Under the pieces are notes generated by a model. It saw only the letters and a program-made list of their open reading frames with translations. It did not search any database and was not told where the DNA came from. The translations under genes and the position numbers were made by a program. A DNA stretch of 64,000 nt, from positions 165,403-229,402 of the forward strand of contig CANLXO010000005.1 of assembly GCA_947495055.1 (NCBI GenBank), given 5' to 3'. This document shows positions 1 through 8,828 of the stretch, piece after piece; the first letter of the stretch is position 1, and each line of letters opens with the position of its first letter. This stretch comes from an uncultured Psychrobacter sp. (lineage in GTDB: Bacteria; Pseudomonadota; Gammaproteobacteria; Pseudomonadales; Moraxellaceae).

Positions 1-1616
1 TCACCCATGGTCTTTTTACGATACGCTTCAAACTCAGTATAGTTACCATCGAACCATACAGGGCCTTCCTCTTCAAAGGCTAAGATATGAGTCGCGATAC
101 GGTCAAGGAACCAGCGATCATGCGAGACGACCATGACTGTACCTGGGAATACTTGAATCGCGTCCTCAAGCGCACGCAAGGTTTCGATATCCAAATCGTT
201 TGAGGGTTCATCGAGGAGCAACACGTTTGCGCCTTGCTTTAGCGTCTTCGCTAGTTGCAAGCGGTTACGCTCACCACCTGATAATTGACCGACGTGCTTT
301 TGCTGGTCTGAGCCTTTAAAGTTAAAGCGGCCAATATAAGCGCGGCTTGGCGTTGTATAGTCACCAACGGTAATGATATCTAGGCCGTCAGACACTTCTT
401 CCCAAACCGTCTTGCTATCGTCTAGGTTATCACGTACCTGACCGACGTAAGCGACCTTGACGCTCTCACCCAAATCGACTGATCCTGTATCTGGCGTATC
501 GCGTTCAGTAATCATATTAAATAAGGTGGTTTTACCCGCCCCATTTGGACCGATAATACCGACAATAGCGCCCGCTGGTACGTTAAAACTCAAGTCTTTG
601 TACAGCAAACGATCGCCAAATGATTTAGAGATATCGTTGACTTCGATGACCTTGTTGCCAAGGCGTGGACCTGGCGGGATATAAATCTCCGAGGTCTCAT
701 TACGCTTTTGAAATTCCGTTGAATTTAACTCTTCAAAACGCTGTACACGAGATTTGGACTTCGTCTGTTGACCTTTTTGATTCTTACGGATCCACTCAAG
801 CTCTTTTTTCAGCGCTTTAGCGAAGGATTCTTCTTGCTTATTTTGCTGCTCTAGACGCGTGTTCTTCTGCTCTAGCCACTCCGTATAGTTGCCTTCGTAC
901 GGATAGCCATGGCCACGATCTAGCTCCAAGATCCACTGCGCGACGTTATCTAAGAAATAACGGTCATGGGTAATAGCCACGATAGTACCGCTGTAGTTCT
1001 GTAAGAACTGCTCAAGCCAAGCGACAGATTCGGCGTCCAAATGGTTAGTTGGTTCGTCAAGTAATAGCATATCAGGACGTGATAGTAGCAAACGGCATAG
1101 TGCTACGCGGCGTTTTTCACCACCAGATAGTTTGCTGACATCAGCATCCCATGGCGGCAGGCGCAAAGCATCAGCAGCTTTTTCTAATTGAGTGTTTAGG
1201 TTGTGGGCATCCCACGCTTGAATGATGTCCTCCATCTTGCCTTGTTCCTCAGCAAGCTTATCAAAGTCTGCATCAGGTTCGGCATATTCAGCATAGATAG
1301 CGTCCAGACGAGCTAGCGCATCTAACGCTTCACGCATGCCGTCTTCGACATTACCACGGACGTCTTTACTATCATCAAGCTGTGGTTCCTGCGGTAAGTA
1401 ACCGATTTTGGTGCCCGTTTGCGCGCGTGCTTCGCCGCTAAATTCGGTATCTACGCCTGCCATGATACGTAGTAAGGTTGATTTACCCGAACCATTGATA
1501 CCGAGTACCCCGATTTTGGCACCTGGAAAAAATGATAAATTAATATTTTTTAGAATCTCGCGCTTAGGCGGAACAAGTTTTGACACGTTGTTCATCGTGT
1601 AGATATATTGAGCCAT
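1..1616 (-). CDS. ettA: Energy-dependent translational throttle protein EttA (3' end outside window)
   Basis: ABC-F ATPase that binds the ribosomal E site and gates entry into elongation according to ATP/ADP level; cytosolic. Reading the minus strand from the ATG at 1616 gives MAQYIYTMNNVSK, then a first Walker A (GINGSGKST), an LSGGEKRRVAL signature, LLLDEPTNHLD Walker B, the charged linker typical of ABC-F proteins, a second Walker A (GPNGAGKTT), LSGGERNRLQLA and LLLDEPSNDLD. That is two complete ABC domains with the EttA-type arm. 538 codons are visible and the frame is still open at base 1; the family is about 555 residues, so only some 15 C-terminal residues are missing. No defects seen. 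Identity is very secure. Confidence 0.95.
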   Translation of the reverse strand, partial: MAQYIYTMNNVSKLVPPKREILKNINLSFFPGAKIGVLGINGSGKSTLLRIMAGVDTEFSGEARAQTGTKIGYLPQEPQLDDSKDVRGNVEDGMREALDALARLDAIYAEYAEPDADFDKLAEEQGKMEDIIQAWDAHNLNTQLEKAADALRLPPWDADVSKLSGGEKRRVALCRLLLSRPDMLLLDEPTNHLDAESVAWLEQFLQNYSGTIVAITHDRYFLDNVAQWILELDRGHGYPYEGNYTEWLEQKNTRLEQQNKQEESFAKALKKELEWIRKNQKGQQTKSKSRVQRFEELNSTEFQKRNETSEIYIPPGPRLGNKVIEVNDISKSFGDRLLYKDLSFNVPAGAIVGIIGPNGAGKTTLFNMITERDTPDTGSVDLGESVKVAYVGQVRDNLDDSKTVWEEVSDGLDIITVGDYTTPSRAYIGRFNFKGSDQQKHVGQLSGGERNRLQLAKTLKQGANVLLLDEPSNDLDIETLRALEDAIQVFPGTVMVVSHDRWFLDRIATHILAFEEEGPVWFDGNYTEFEAYRKKTMG

Positions 1617-2051
1617 TGATACTCCGATGGACTACCTAGAGAGAGCAGTTGGGCGCGCATAACGCTTATCATGCGAGTGGCAACTGCTTTGGAATAAGAT
1701 ATAAATTGTCTGCCATTATCGCATTGTCCTCTAGCCCCTGCAAGCTGAGAGCTTGTTTTCTGGCAGGTTCAGTCGTTTTTGCAGGCTATCGTCTTTTTTT
1801 TGCATAAAAGCAGTCATTAAAACTCGGGCTTTACAATAATAATGATAGCTAAGCGTAGGCGCTGATAGATTTCTGTTTTATAAGTCCTACAAAATTTTGC
1901 ATCAAACTTACTATAGAATTAATCAATAAAGTCTATTATGTTAATATAACTTAATAAATTAGTACTGCTGTTTAAACTATGATTAGCCTAATAATGATAG
2001 CTTTGAGGTAGTAAATGTCGGCAGTGAAGCTAAGTTAAAGGGGCTCTATTT
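1617..2051. other. Divergent spacer between ettA and the desaturase operon
   Basis: 435 bases without a credible gene. It must contain the promoters for ettA (leftward) and for the reductase/desaturase pair (rightward). The part nearest ettA holds a two-tier hairpin (1644-1688, listed separately). The part nearest the reductase (about 1900-2000) is strongly AT-rich, with a short imperfect palindrome GTTAATATAAC near 1938-1948 that could be an operator. No convincing -35/-10 pair was found. Confidence 0.5.
1644..1688 (-). promoter_or_regulatory. Two-tier hairpin in the ettA leader
   Basis: Outer arms AGCAGTTG (1644-1651) and CAACTGCT (1681-1688) enclose inner arms CGCAT (1656-1660) and ATGCG (1671-1675). 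The structure ends 28 bases upstream of the ettA ATG, so it lies in the 5' leader if transcription starts further upstream. There is no T-run on either side, so it is not a simple terminator. Function unknown. Confidence 0.45.
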
Positions 2052-3170
2052 ATGTCAACTGGCTACCATCCTGAGCTTATTCAGCGTGCTTTTATAGACT
2101 TTGTTGGTACTCGCGTGCACTCCTTTTGGTCTTTGACGTCGCCTAAACTACGCTTATTAGCCAAGCATAAGCTAAGCGATGATCTAGTCGCGCTTCAATT
2201 TGAGACCAATTATGCATTTCGTCAGCAATCGGGAAATAACTGGAATGGCGGACAGCATCTTAGTCTTATTGTACCGATTGACGGTGTTCGTCATCAGCGC
2301 CAGTACTCGATAGTTGGACTCCCGCAGCAGCCGTTATGGTGGCATAGCAAAAAGGCGCAGACACTAACTATAGCGATAAAGGCTCAAGGTTTAATCTCTC
2401 AACATTTAACGCAGCAAGCAGCGCTTGGTGATGTATTTGAGTGCAGCACTCCAAGCGGTAGTTTTATACTGCCATCTGCTTTAGATGAATCTGTGCCCAT
2501 ATTATGTATTGCCAGTGGTAGCGGTATTACGCCGATGTTGGGACTGATAACTCAAGCCTTAAAGAGTGGGCGGACGGTTACGCTATTGCATTACAATCGT
2601 ACGTCTATACTGACGTCATTTTGGTCATCATTGGCATCGACTTATCCTGCGTTTCGTTATCATTTGATAATCACTAAAGATTCTAGTACTTATCTTGCCA
2701 GTAGTCGTCATCTAAATACTCAGAGCTTGTTATCACTAGGACTGCCACTTGAGCAAACGCAAATATATGCCTGCGGCGCGCAAGAACTGTTATCAAGTTT
2801 ATATCAAGCAGCAAGCGAGATTGATTTAGACGACGTATCACTGCGTGATAACATCACTGTAGAGCGCTTTGGCAGTAGTGATTTTGGATATAGTAAAGAG
2901 CAAAGCGCGGCTGATATCGTAGAGCGAACCATATCTCTACGCACGCGCCAGCGACAGTTCACAAGTGATACTACTTTACTTGCTGGTGCTGAAAAGGCAG
3001 GTATACGTCTGCCCTATGGTTGTCGTCAAGGTATCTGTCATTTATGCCGCTGCCAAAAAATCAGTGGTCAGGTCAAAAATATTCAGACAGGCGCGATTAG
3101 TAGTGATGGTTTTGAGTCCATTCAGACTTGTATTACAGTGCCTTTAACAGACGTCGTGCTCGACGTTTAA
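2052..3170 (+). CDS. Ferredoxin reductase with C-terminal 2Fe-2S domain (desaturase electron donor)
   Basis: A 372-residue flavin oxidoreductase that should pass electrons from NAD(P)H through FAD to its own plant-type 2Fe-2S centre and on to the desaturase encoded 21 bases downstream. Visible motifs: RQYS at residues 83-86 (FAD binding), GSGITPM at 156-162 (NAD(P) binding), and four cysteines at 324, 329, 332 and 360 (C-x4-C-x2-C-x27-C) forming the ferredoxin cluster site. The domain order FAD, NAD, 2Fe-2S is that of the reductases paired with acyl-CoA/acyl-lipid delta-9 desaturases in Pseudomonas, Acinetobacter and mycobacteria. The ATG follows AAAGGGGCT. Partner assignment is inferred from adjacency; the enzyme class is secure. 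Confidence 0.88.
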   Translation: MSTGYHPELIQRAFIDFVGTRVHSFWSLTSPKLRLLAKHKLSDDLVALQFETNYAFRQQSGNNWNGGQHLSLIVPIDGVRHQRQYSIVGLPQQPLWWHSKKAQTLTIAIKAQGLISQHLTQQAALGDVFECSTPSGSFILPSALDESVPILCIASGSGITPMLGLITQALKSGRTVTLLHYNRTSILTSFWSSLASTYPAFRYHLIITKDSSTYLASSRHLNTQSLLSLGLPLEQTQIYACGAQELLSSLYQAASEIDLDDVSLRDNITVERFGSSDFGYSKEQSAADIVERTISLRTRQRQFTSDTTLLAGAEKAGIRLPYGCRQGICHLCRCQKISGQVKNIQTGAISSDGFESIQTCITVPLTDVVLDV

Positions 3171-3191
3171 CTCAGTAACTGAGGAGTTTTT

Positions 3192-4514
3192 ATGCGTTTA
3201 TTACCGCCTATGTTTAGTGCTCAATCTGCGCTGCCTACTGCGTCTTTTTCGCCCGTTAATGACAAGCTATGGCCGCAAAAGCCCTACCCTACCTTGAGCG
3301 CTGCGCCGCTATCAAAAGCACAAACCAAAGCTATGGCTGATGAATTAGACGCTTTATACAAAGAGGTGATGGCTTCTCTTGGCTTGGAGGATGCTCGCTA
3401 TATTCAGCGTATTTATAGCGCGGTCGTTTATAGCGAAACTCTAGCACGCGCTGTGCTTAGCATTGCCGCTATTCCCGCTTCACGCCGTAAGCAATTGGGT
3501 CTCTGGCTACTAGGCACCTCCCTGCTCAGCTTTAGCAAGATACTCAACAATATGGAGCTTGGGCATAATGTCATGCATGGTCAATATGACTGGATGGGGC
3601 ATCCGCATCTAAACAGTCAAAAATTTGATTGGGACATTGTTTGTCCCGCCCCGCTCTGGCAGCATTCGCACAATTATTTGCATCATACCTTTACCAATAT
3701 TGTTGGTCGTGATCATGATGTCGGCTATCATCTGATTCGAGTGACCGACGAGCAGTCTTGGACGCCAAGCGATCGCAACAACTTGTTGAGTACAGCGATA
3801 CTAGCACTAGGGTTTGAGTGGGCGGTAGCGTTTCACGATATTCAAATCAGTGTTGATGAATACGCCGATGACGCGCGCTTGGTCGATATTATGACGCCTA
3901 AGTCTCAGGCATTATTTAGCAAAATAAAGCGACAAGTAGGCAAAGATTACGTGGCATTTCCTGCGCTTTCAGGACTGGTATTTGGTACACGCAGTGCTAT
4001 GATGACCGTTAGCGGTAACGTGACTGCTAACCTTGTACGTAACGTCTGGACTTGGGCGGTGATATTTTGTGGTCACTTTACCGAGCAGGCTCATATTTAT
4101 ACCCATCTTGATGACCATGAAAGCCGCGGCGACTGGTACACCAGACAGATACTAGGCTCAAGTAACCTTACAGGTCGCAAGTGGTTTCATATCTTGACCG
4201 GTCATTTATCGCATCAGATTGAGCACCATATCTACCCTGACATGCCAGCCAATCGCTATACGCGCATCGCCCCGCAAGTACAAGAGATATGTAAAAAATA
4301 CGGCTTACCATACAATACTGGCAGCTTTGGTCAGCAGCTCAAACAGGTGATTAAGCGTATTCATCATTTTAGCAAGCCAAGCGCTGCTGAGTGGCAATCA
4401 CACTTAACAATGCAAGCTGTAGAGAATAAAGAGGTCACCAAGGCTGTGCCAACCGCGCATGGTCTGAGTAAATATTTGCCACCAGTCATGCGTAATGCTT
4501 TATTCTATGCTTAA
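3192..4514 (+). CDS. Membrane fatty acid desaturase (delta-9 type)
   Basis: 440-residue di-iron integral membrane desaturase that introduces a cis double bond into acyl chains, as expected for membrane fluidity control in a cold-adapted bacterium. The three histidine boxes are intact: HNVMH at residues 125-129, HSHNYLHH at 158-165 and HQIEHH at 341-346. Hydrophobic stretches lie around residues 85-115 and in the 260-290 region. The gene follows its reductase by 21 bases with a GAGGAG ribosome binding site ahead of the ATG, so the two are co-transcribed. Substrate (acyl-CoA or phospholipid acyl chain) cannot be decided from sequence. No DesT/TetR regulator is adjacent. Confidence 0.9.
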   Translation: MRLLPPMFSAQSALPTASFSPVNDKLWPQKPYPTLSAAPLSKAQTKAMADELDALYKEVMASLGLEDARYIQRIYSAVVYSETLARAVLSIAAIPASRRKQLGLWLLGTSLLSFSKILNNMELGHNVMHGQYDWMGHPHLNSQKFDWDIVCPAPLWQHSHNYLHHTFTNIVGRDHDVGYHLIRVTDEQSWTPSDRNNLLSTAILALGFEWAVAFHDIQISVDEYADDARLVDIMTPKSQALFSKIKRQVGKDYVAFPALSGLVFGTRSAMMTVSGNVTANLVRNVWTWAVIFCGHFTEQAHIYTHLDDHESRGDWYTRQILGSSNLTGRKWFHILTGHLSHQIEHHIYPDMPANRYTRIAPQVQEICKKYGLPYNTGSFGQQLKQVIKRIHHFSKPSAAEWQSHLTMQAVENKEVTKAVPTAHGLSKYLPPVMRNALFYA

Positions 4515-4558
4515 TCAGCTTTATATTAAAATAAGTCATTTAGTAAACGGAGAGAGAT

Positions 4559-4843
4559 ATGAGTAATAATGAATCACTAGATATATCCCACAACCAAGAT
4601 GCCAAGCGTTTTGAGACCTCTATCGACAATAAGACAGGTTACATCAGCTACCAAGAACGCGGCGACACGCTCGTCTACGATCATACTATTGTGCCTGCAG
4701 CTCTAGGCGGGCGCGGTGTGGGCTCAGCACTGGTCAAGCACGCTTTAAACTATGCGCGTGACAACGACAAAAAAGTCGTGCCGCAGTGCTCGTTTGTTGC
4801 CTCATATATCAGCAAGCACCCTGAGTACAAAGATTTAGTTTAA
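4559..4843 (+). CDS. Small GNAT-like acetyltransferase (YjdJ/COG2388 type)
   Basis: 94-residue protein of the minimal GCN5-related N-acetyltransferase family. It shows YDHTIVPAALGGRGVGSAL at about residues 39-57 (acetyl-CoA pyrophosphate loop R/G-x-x-G-x-G/A) and the family ending with a conserved Cys-Ser-Phe followed by HPEY. Length fits this truncated GNAT class. A good GGAGAG binding site precedes the ATG. It is 44 bases behind the desaturase and could share its transcript. The substrate is unknown. Confidence 0.8.
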   Translation: MSNNESLDISHNQDAKRFETSIDNKTGYISYQERGDTLVYDHTIVPAALGGRGVGSALVKHALNYARDNDKKVVPQCSFVASYISKHPEYKDLV

Positions 4844-4943
4844 GTGTAAAAGCTTATTCTAATATGTACTCAACGGATTTCGCTCCTGTTGTATCTATTC
4901 TTATAAATTTTAACTTTTTTATCACTATCATAAGGACAGCATC

Positions 4944-5237
4944 ATGAGTAGTTTATCTGATAAACAAGTGGATATGCAGCTTGAGGATCTAGCAGGCTGG
5001 CAGCGTGATGGCAGCAGTATCGTCAAGACCTATCACTTTAATGATTTTATCGAAGCTATGAGTTTTATGAATCAAGCAGCTTTTTATGCTGAGGCGCTCG
5101 AGCATCATCCCGAGTGGCGCAACGTTTATAACATCGTCGAAGTACGTTTGACGACGAATGATACTGGCGGTATTACCAGTCATGATATTCGCCTAGCTAA
5201 GCGCATGGAATATATTATTCAGCCTAAAAGACTATAA
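4944..5237 (+). CDS. phhB: Pterin-4a-carbinolamine dehydratase
   Basis: 97-residue enzyme that dehydrates 4a-hydroxytetrahydrobiopterin, recycling the pterin cofactor of phenylalanine hydroxylase; paralogues have proposed roles in molybdopterin or as coactivators. The signature [16 protein letters not shown] is present with its catalytic histidine pair, followed by the [10 protein letters not shown] ending. AAGGA stands 8 bases ahead of the ATG. No phenylalanine hydroxylase gene is seen nearby, so the pathway role is inferred from the family. A terminator follows at 5287-5317. Confidence 0.9.
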   Translation: MSSLSDKQVDMQLEDLAGWQRDGSSIVKTYHFNDFIEAMSFMNQAAFYAEALEHHPEWRNVYNIVEVRLTTNDTGGITSHDIRLAKRMEYIIQPKRL

Positions 5238-5286
5238 TCTGTACTTACAAACTCTTTAAGATTATGAGTCCTTGTTTGCTTAAACC

Positions 5287-5317
5287 AAAAAACCGTCTCC
5301 TTAGAAGACGGTTTTTT
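5287..5317 (+). terminator. Rho-independent terminator after phhB
   Basis: Arms AACCGTCT (5291-5298) and AGACGGTT (5306-5313) with a short loop and a T6 run; an A-run on the left lets it act for the leftward DUF1328 gene as well. Confidence 0.85.
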
Positions 5318-5345
5318 GATTATAAAGAATAATTTTTTTGCAGAT

Positions 5346-5501
5346 CTACATCTTGCGGCTAACAAAGGCCACAATGAATAAGATAACAGCTACAGCTAAT
5401 AGTACGTAAGCAATATTGGCAGATAAGCCTGCAACGCCGCCAAATCCAAGTAAACTTGCGATAAGTGCGACAATGGCAAAAATGATAGCCCAACGAAACA
5501 T
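5346..5501 (-). CDS. DUF1328 small membrane protein (YtjA family)
   Basis: A 51-residue protein read from the ATG at 5501: [20 protein letters not shown], then [19 protein letters not shown], then [12 protein letters not shown]. It has two hydrophobic helices separated by a glycine-rich turn (GFGGVAG), the hallmark of the DUF1328/YtjA inner membrane family, whose members are usually 50-60 residues. AAGGAG lies 7 bases upstream of the start. Function unknown in the family. The bidirectional terminator at 5287-5317 closes its transcript. Confidence 0.88.
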   Translation of the reverse strand: MFRWAIIFAIVALIASLLGFGGVAGLSANIAYVLLAVAVILFIVAFVSRKM

Positions 5502-5932
5502 AAAATTCTCCTTTAATTGTTAATGTAGGTAGCTTTGGTTATAAGTAGCTTTAATTAATTGTTTTTAATACTATTCTTAAGAATCAAATAGTACTAAATT
5601 ACCTCTAAAAGGATCGTTTGATTTGGTAATTAAACATTGAATTATGTAACTTTTGTAAGTTTAAAAGTATCGATGTAGTAGATACTTAAGTACGACCGTT
5701 TTATGTGTCTATATATAAATAGCATCTAGTATGCCTACCTATATTGACGTAAAATCCATTTAACACCAAAATCGGCCAATGAGAGCTCTGCAACAAGAAC
5801 CTTAATAAACCAGCTCTTGTAACTATATTTAATAATTATCTGCTCAACATCTCACAGCTCAAATTTTTTAAGGCTCAAACATTACTTTTTTAATCACTCT
5901 ATCTTCTTTAATCACACTATAAGGAAACTATT
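5502..5932. other. AT-rich divergent spacer
   Basis: 431 bases between the DUF1328 gene (leftward) and the reductase at 5933 (rightward); no supported gene. It contains a small inverted repeat AGTATC/GATACT near 5666-5686, and runs of A/T compatible with promoters for both genes, but no well-matched -35/-10 pair that I would call. Confidence 0.4.
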
Positions 5933-7204
5933 ATGTCTACCTCAAATCAGATAAACACTGACACGCGCGAATATGCCGTTGTCTTGTACGGTGCTACTAG
6001 CTTTGTCGGTCAAATTACGGCGCATTACTTATCAGAGTTTTTGTCTGAGAATAATGACGCAAAAGCGACTTGGGCGATTGCAGGGCGCGATGAAGACAAA
6101 CTCAAAAAACTACAGTCTGAAATCAGTGGCTCTGACTCTACGCAAAAAGTCGACATTATCATTGCCAATAGTAACGATGACGCCAGCCTAGATAAGATGA
6201 CCAAACAAACACAGGTCATTATCTCAACCGTCGGTCCTTACCTAAAGTACGGTGAGCCTTTGATCAAATCTTGCAGCGCTAATGGTACTGATTATGTTGA
6301 TCTGACGGGCGAAGCTATCTTTATCAAAGATATGATGGATAAGTATGAGGACGCCGCCAAACAAAGTGGCGCTCGTATCGTCAACTCGTGCGGCTTTGAC
6401 TCTATTCCCTCAGATTTAGGCGTGTACTTTACTCAGCAGCAAGCTCAAGATAAGTTCTATGATGTTTGTAGTACCATTCATATGCGCGTAAAAGCAGCTA
6501 AAGGCGGCCTCTCTGGTGGTACGATTGCCTCAATGGCGACTATATTTGAAGAAGTCGGCGAAGACAAATCACGCCGCAAGCAAGTGACGAATCCTTATCT
6601 ACTCAATACTGATGATGACGCGCCAAATACTCGTCAGTACAATGTCAGCAAACCTGAATATGATGATAAGCACAAGCGCTGGCTAGCTCCTTTTGTGATG
6701 GCAAGTATCAATACGCGTATCGTACATCGCAGCAATCAGTTATCAGATTATGAGTATGGTCGCGACTTTAAGTACGACGAAGCCATGTGGATGAAAGATG
6801 GTATCAAAGGTCAGATGACCAGCTACGCGTTAAGTGCAGGTCTTATGGGCTTTGCCGCCTCTATGATGTTTAAGCCCAGCCGTGAATTACTCTCAAAGCA
6901 TGTCCTACCTAAGTCAGGTAGCGGTCCTTCAAAGTCTGAACAAGACAACGGTTATTTTGATATTCGCTTCTTTGGCGAAACGGCTAAAAATGAGCATATC
7001 AGTACCAAAGTTACAGGGGACAAAGACCCAGGCTATGGCAGCACCTCACGTATGCTAGCGCAATCGGCGCTATGCTTGGCACAAGATATCTCAAAAGAGA
7101 GCGTTGAAGGCGGCTTTTGGACACCAGCCTCTGCTATGGGTGAGCACTTGATCAAGCGTTTAGAGGAACACTCTGGTTTAAGCTTTGAAGTTGTTGATAG
7201 CTAA
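5933..7204 (+). CDS. Saccharopine dehydrogenase-like NAD(P) oxidoreductase (possible enoyl reductase)
   Basis: 423-residue protein with an N-terminal Rossmann fold: VLYGATSFVGQITAHYL at about residues 17-33, followed by AIAGRDEDKL and the conserved STVGPYLKYGEPL and GFDSIPSDLGV blocks. This is the saccharopine dehydrogenase-like family that includes eukaryotic SCCPDH and the mycobacterial trans-acting enoyl reductase. The last 150 residues include a hydrophobic stretch (about 300-316), consistent with membrane association. True lysine metabolism is unlikely; action on a lipid or polyketide intermediate is an inference. AAGGAA precedes the ATG and a terminator follows at 7264. Confidence 0.75.
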   Translation: MSTSNQINTDTREYAVVLYGATSFVGQITAHYLSEFLSENNDAKATWAIAGRDEDKLKKLQSEISGSDSTQKVDIIIANSNDDASLDKMTKQTQVIISTVGPYLKYGEPLIKSCSANGTDYVDLTGEAIFIKDMMDKYEDAAKQSGARIVNSCGFDSIPSDLGVYFTQQQAQDKFYDVCSTIHMRVKAAKGGLSGGTIASMATIFEEVGEDKSRRKQVTNPYLLNTDDDAPNTRQYNVSKPEYDDKHKRWLAPFVMASINTRIVHRSNQLSDYEYGRDFKYDEAMWMKDGIKGQMTSYALSAGLMGFAASMMFKPSRELLSKHVLPKSGSGPSKSEQDNGYFDIRFFGETAKNEHISTKVTGDKDPGYGSTSRMLAQSALCLAQDISKESVEGGFWTPASAMGEHLIKRLEEHSGLSFEVVDS

Positions 7205-7263
7205 TATTGATACTTTTTTTAGCGCCTACTTTGTTTTAGCGCCAAAAATTTAAAGACACAATC

Positions 7264-7297
7264 AACCGCATCTTATTGTTAAGGTGCGGTTTTTTTA
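7264..7297 (+). terminator. Rho-independent terminator
   Basis: Eleven-pair stem AACCGCATCTT (7264-7274) with AAGGTGCGGTT (7281-7291), one G-T pair, loop ATTGTT and a T-run to 7297. Confidence 0.88.
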
Positions 7298-7425
7298 TCG
7301 GTTGATGACACAAGTATGAGTGTTAGGTAACTGACATTGCCGTATTGCGCGTTTTCACTACATTACGCTACATAATCTTAGCCTATTGTCACAGCGTACT
7401 GGCAATCATTTGGGTAGTATAAATT

Positions 7426-7454
7426 TTGATAAGCACAACTTATTTATCTATATC
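7426..7454 (+). promoter_or_regulatory. Candidate sigma-70 promoter for the 7593 gene
   Basis: TTGATA (7426-7431) and TATATC (7449-7454) are separated by 17 bases; predicted start near 7461, giving a leader of about 130 bases. Matches are partial, so this is tentative. Confidence 0.35.
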
Positions 7455-7592
7455 TTAATCAGCGCTTGTAAAGTACAGCGTTTATTCAAGCTCTATAGAT
7501 AGATATTTCACATAAAAAAGGTATATGCAGCTTTTGCTGTGGAACATCACAAAGCTATCAAATAATACATAACCTATTAAGAGGATAAAATT

Positions 7593-8435
7593 ATGAAATT
7601 GAATATATTAACTGCAGCGGTACTCACGTCAGGTTTGGCTGTGGCAGCCACAGGCGCTAATGCTGGTATGACTACTGATCGTAACGGTAATGTCGGCTAT
7701 GATACTTATGATGAATGCGTCATGGCGGTAAAAGACGGCTCTGCTAAGTTCTATACTCCTTATACTTACCAAAACCCGATGCGCCGCACAGGTGAAGTCA
7801 GCGTAGCTAAGATGAGCCTGTCTGAGGTTATGATCCCCCAAAGCGTAGTCAACAATAATAATTTACGTACCAGCGACTATGAAGCAGGTGCTTGTGATAT
7901 GGGTGTTGGTCAGTCCAATGGTCGCTACGGTGTTTCAGGTGCGCTAGTAGGTAAATATGTTCCTTTTGCCTCTGACATGCCAGTTAATGTCTATATGGAT
8001 AGAAATGGCAACCCTGTACGTGTCACCATGCAGCAGTGTGATAACCATTTTGGTAGCAACTTCCCAACTCCCGTTATCAGTGAAGTCAAAGCGCCAGAAG
8101 CACAGCTTGCAATCCAAGAAGATCGCAGTATGGAAGCAGTCGTTATCGAGACCAAGCGTACTATTCGTCCAACGCAGTATCAAGTCAGCGAAGTCATCAT
8201 AGCGCCTAGTGATCAGGTTCAACGCGTGAATACAGCAGCAGGTACAAGAGTTGCTGTAGAGACAGCAGATGGTCGTACGGTGTATGTTGGTCAAGAAGCA
8301 GATGCTCAAGCCATCAGAAACACTGATATCAATCAGACTTATCCTGTGATTCGTGTGCCAGACAATAACATGCAAAACAACATGCAGCAGCGCATCATCG
8401 ATCCAAACACAGGTAGAACTATCATAGTTGAGTAA
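7593..8435 (+). CDS. Secreted protein of unknown function
   Basis: 280 residues. A clear Sec signal peptide (MKLNILTAAVLTSG followed by LAVAATGANA, cleavage near residue 25). The mature part starts with DRNGNVGYDTYDECVMAVKD; two cysteines (DECVM, EAGACDMG) and a third at QQCDNH are periplasm-compatible. A DRNGNPVRVTM segment echoes the DRNGNVGYD near the N-terminus. The C-terminal third is rich in Val, Ile, Asn and Gln (QNNMQQR, GRTIIVE) with possible beta-strand repeats such as GRTVYVG and GRTIIVE. I do not recognise a family. AGAGGATAAAATT precedes the ATG. It is flanked by terminators on both sides and is monocistronic. Confidence 0.7.
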   Translation: MKLNILTAAVLTSGLAVAATGANAGMTTDRNGNVGYDTYDECVMAVKDGSAKFYTPYTYQNPMRRTGEVSVAKMSLSEVMIPQSVVNNNNLRTSDYEAGACDMGVGQSNGRYGVSGALVGKYVPFASDMPVNVYMDRNGNPVRVTMQQCDNHFGSNFPTPVISEVKAPEAQLAIQEDRSMEAVVIETKRTIRPTQYQVSEVIIAPSDQVQRVNTAAGTRVAVETADGRTVYVGQEADAQAIRNTDINQTYPVIRVPDNNMQNNMQQRIIDPNTGRTIIVE

Positions 8436-8577
8436 TACTTTAACGCTAGCGATATTATAGTTAGAATCTGCAACGTGACATCAACACTTTTGAGTGATAA
8501 GCAGGTTTTGGACATATATTTTGCACGTTATAACAACTTAGATTGACTCTGTGAGAGTATTAATCTCTTTACTACTG

Positions 8578-8605
8578 AAATACCAGCCATTGAGCTGGTA
8601 TTTTT
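8578..8605 (+). terminator. Rho-independent terminator
   Basis: AATACCAGC (8579-8587) pairs with GCTGGTATT (8594-8602), followed by T-run. It lies about 140 bases after the stop of the secreted protein gene. Confidence 0.85.
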
Positions 8606-8699
8606 GCGTCTAAGACATCATTAATGGACATCAAGTTTTTATAATGTTTTATTTTATCTGACATAAACGTTGTAGCAATGATGACTCAGTTGTTGTCTT

Positions 8700-8734
8700 T
8701 ATAGGTCTTTTGCTTTTAGGGCGTAAGACCTATA
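8700..8734. repeat. Perfect 10-bp inverted repeat upstream of the Met-rich protein gene
   Basis: TATAGGTCTT (8700-8709) and AAGACCTATA (8725-8734) with a 15-base spacer. No T-run follows, so it is more likely an operator or a leader hairpin than a terminator. It is 94 bases from the ATG at 8829. Confidence 0.55.
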
Positions 8735-8828
8735 GCTCAATTAGCATAATAGGAAATCATGCTAGTTTACTTAAAAGTCTAAACTCATTTTGGACTTGTC
8801 TTAGATTTGCAACTCAAGGAATACTCTA

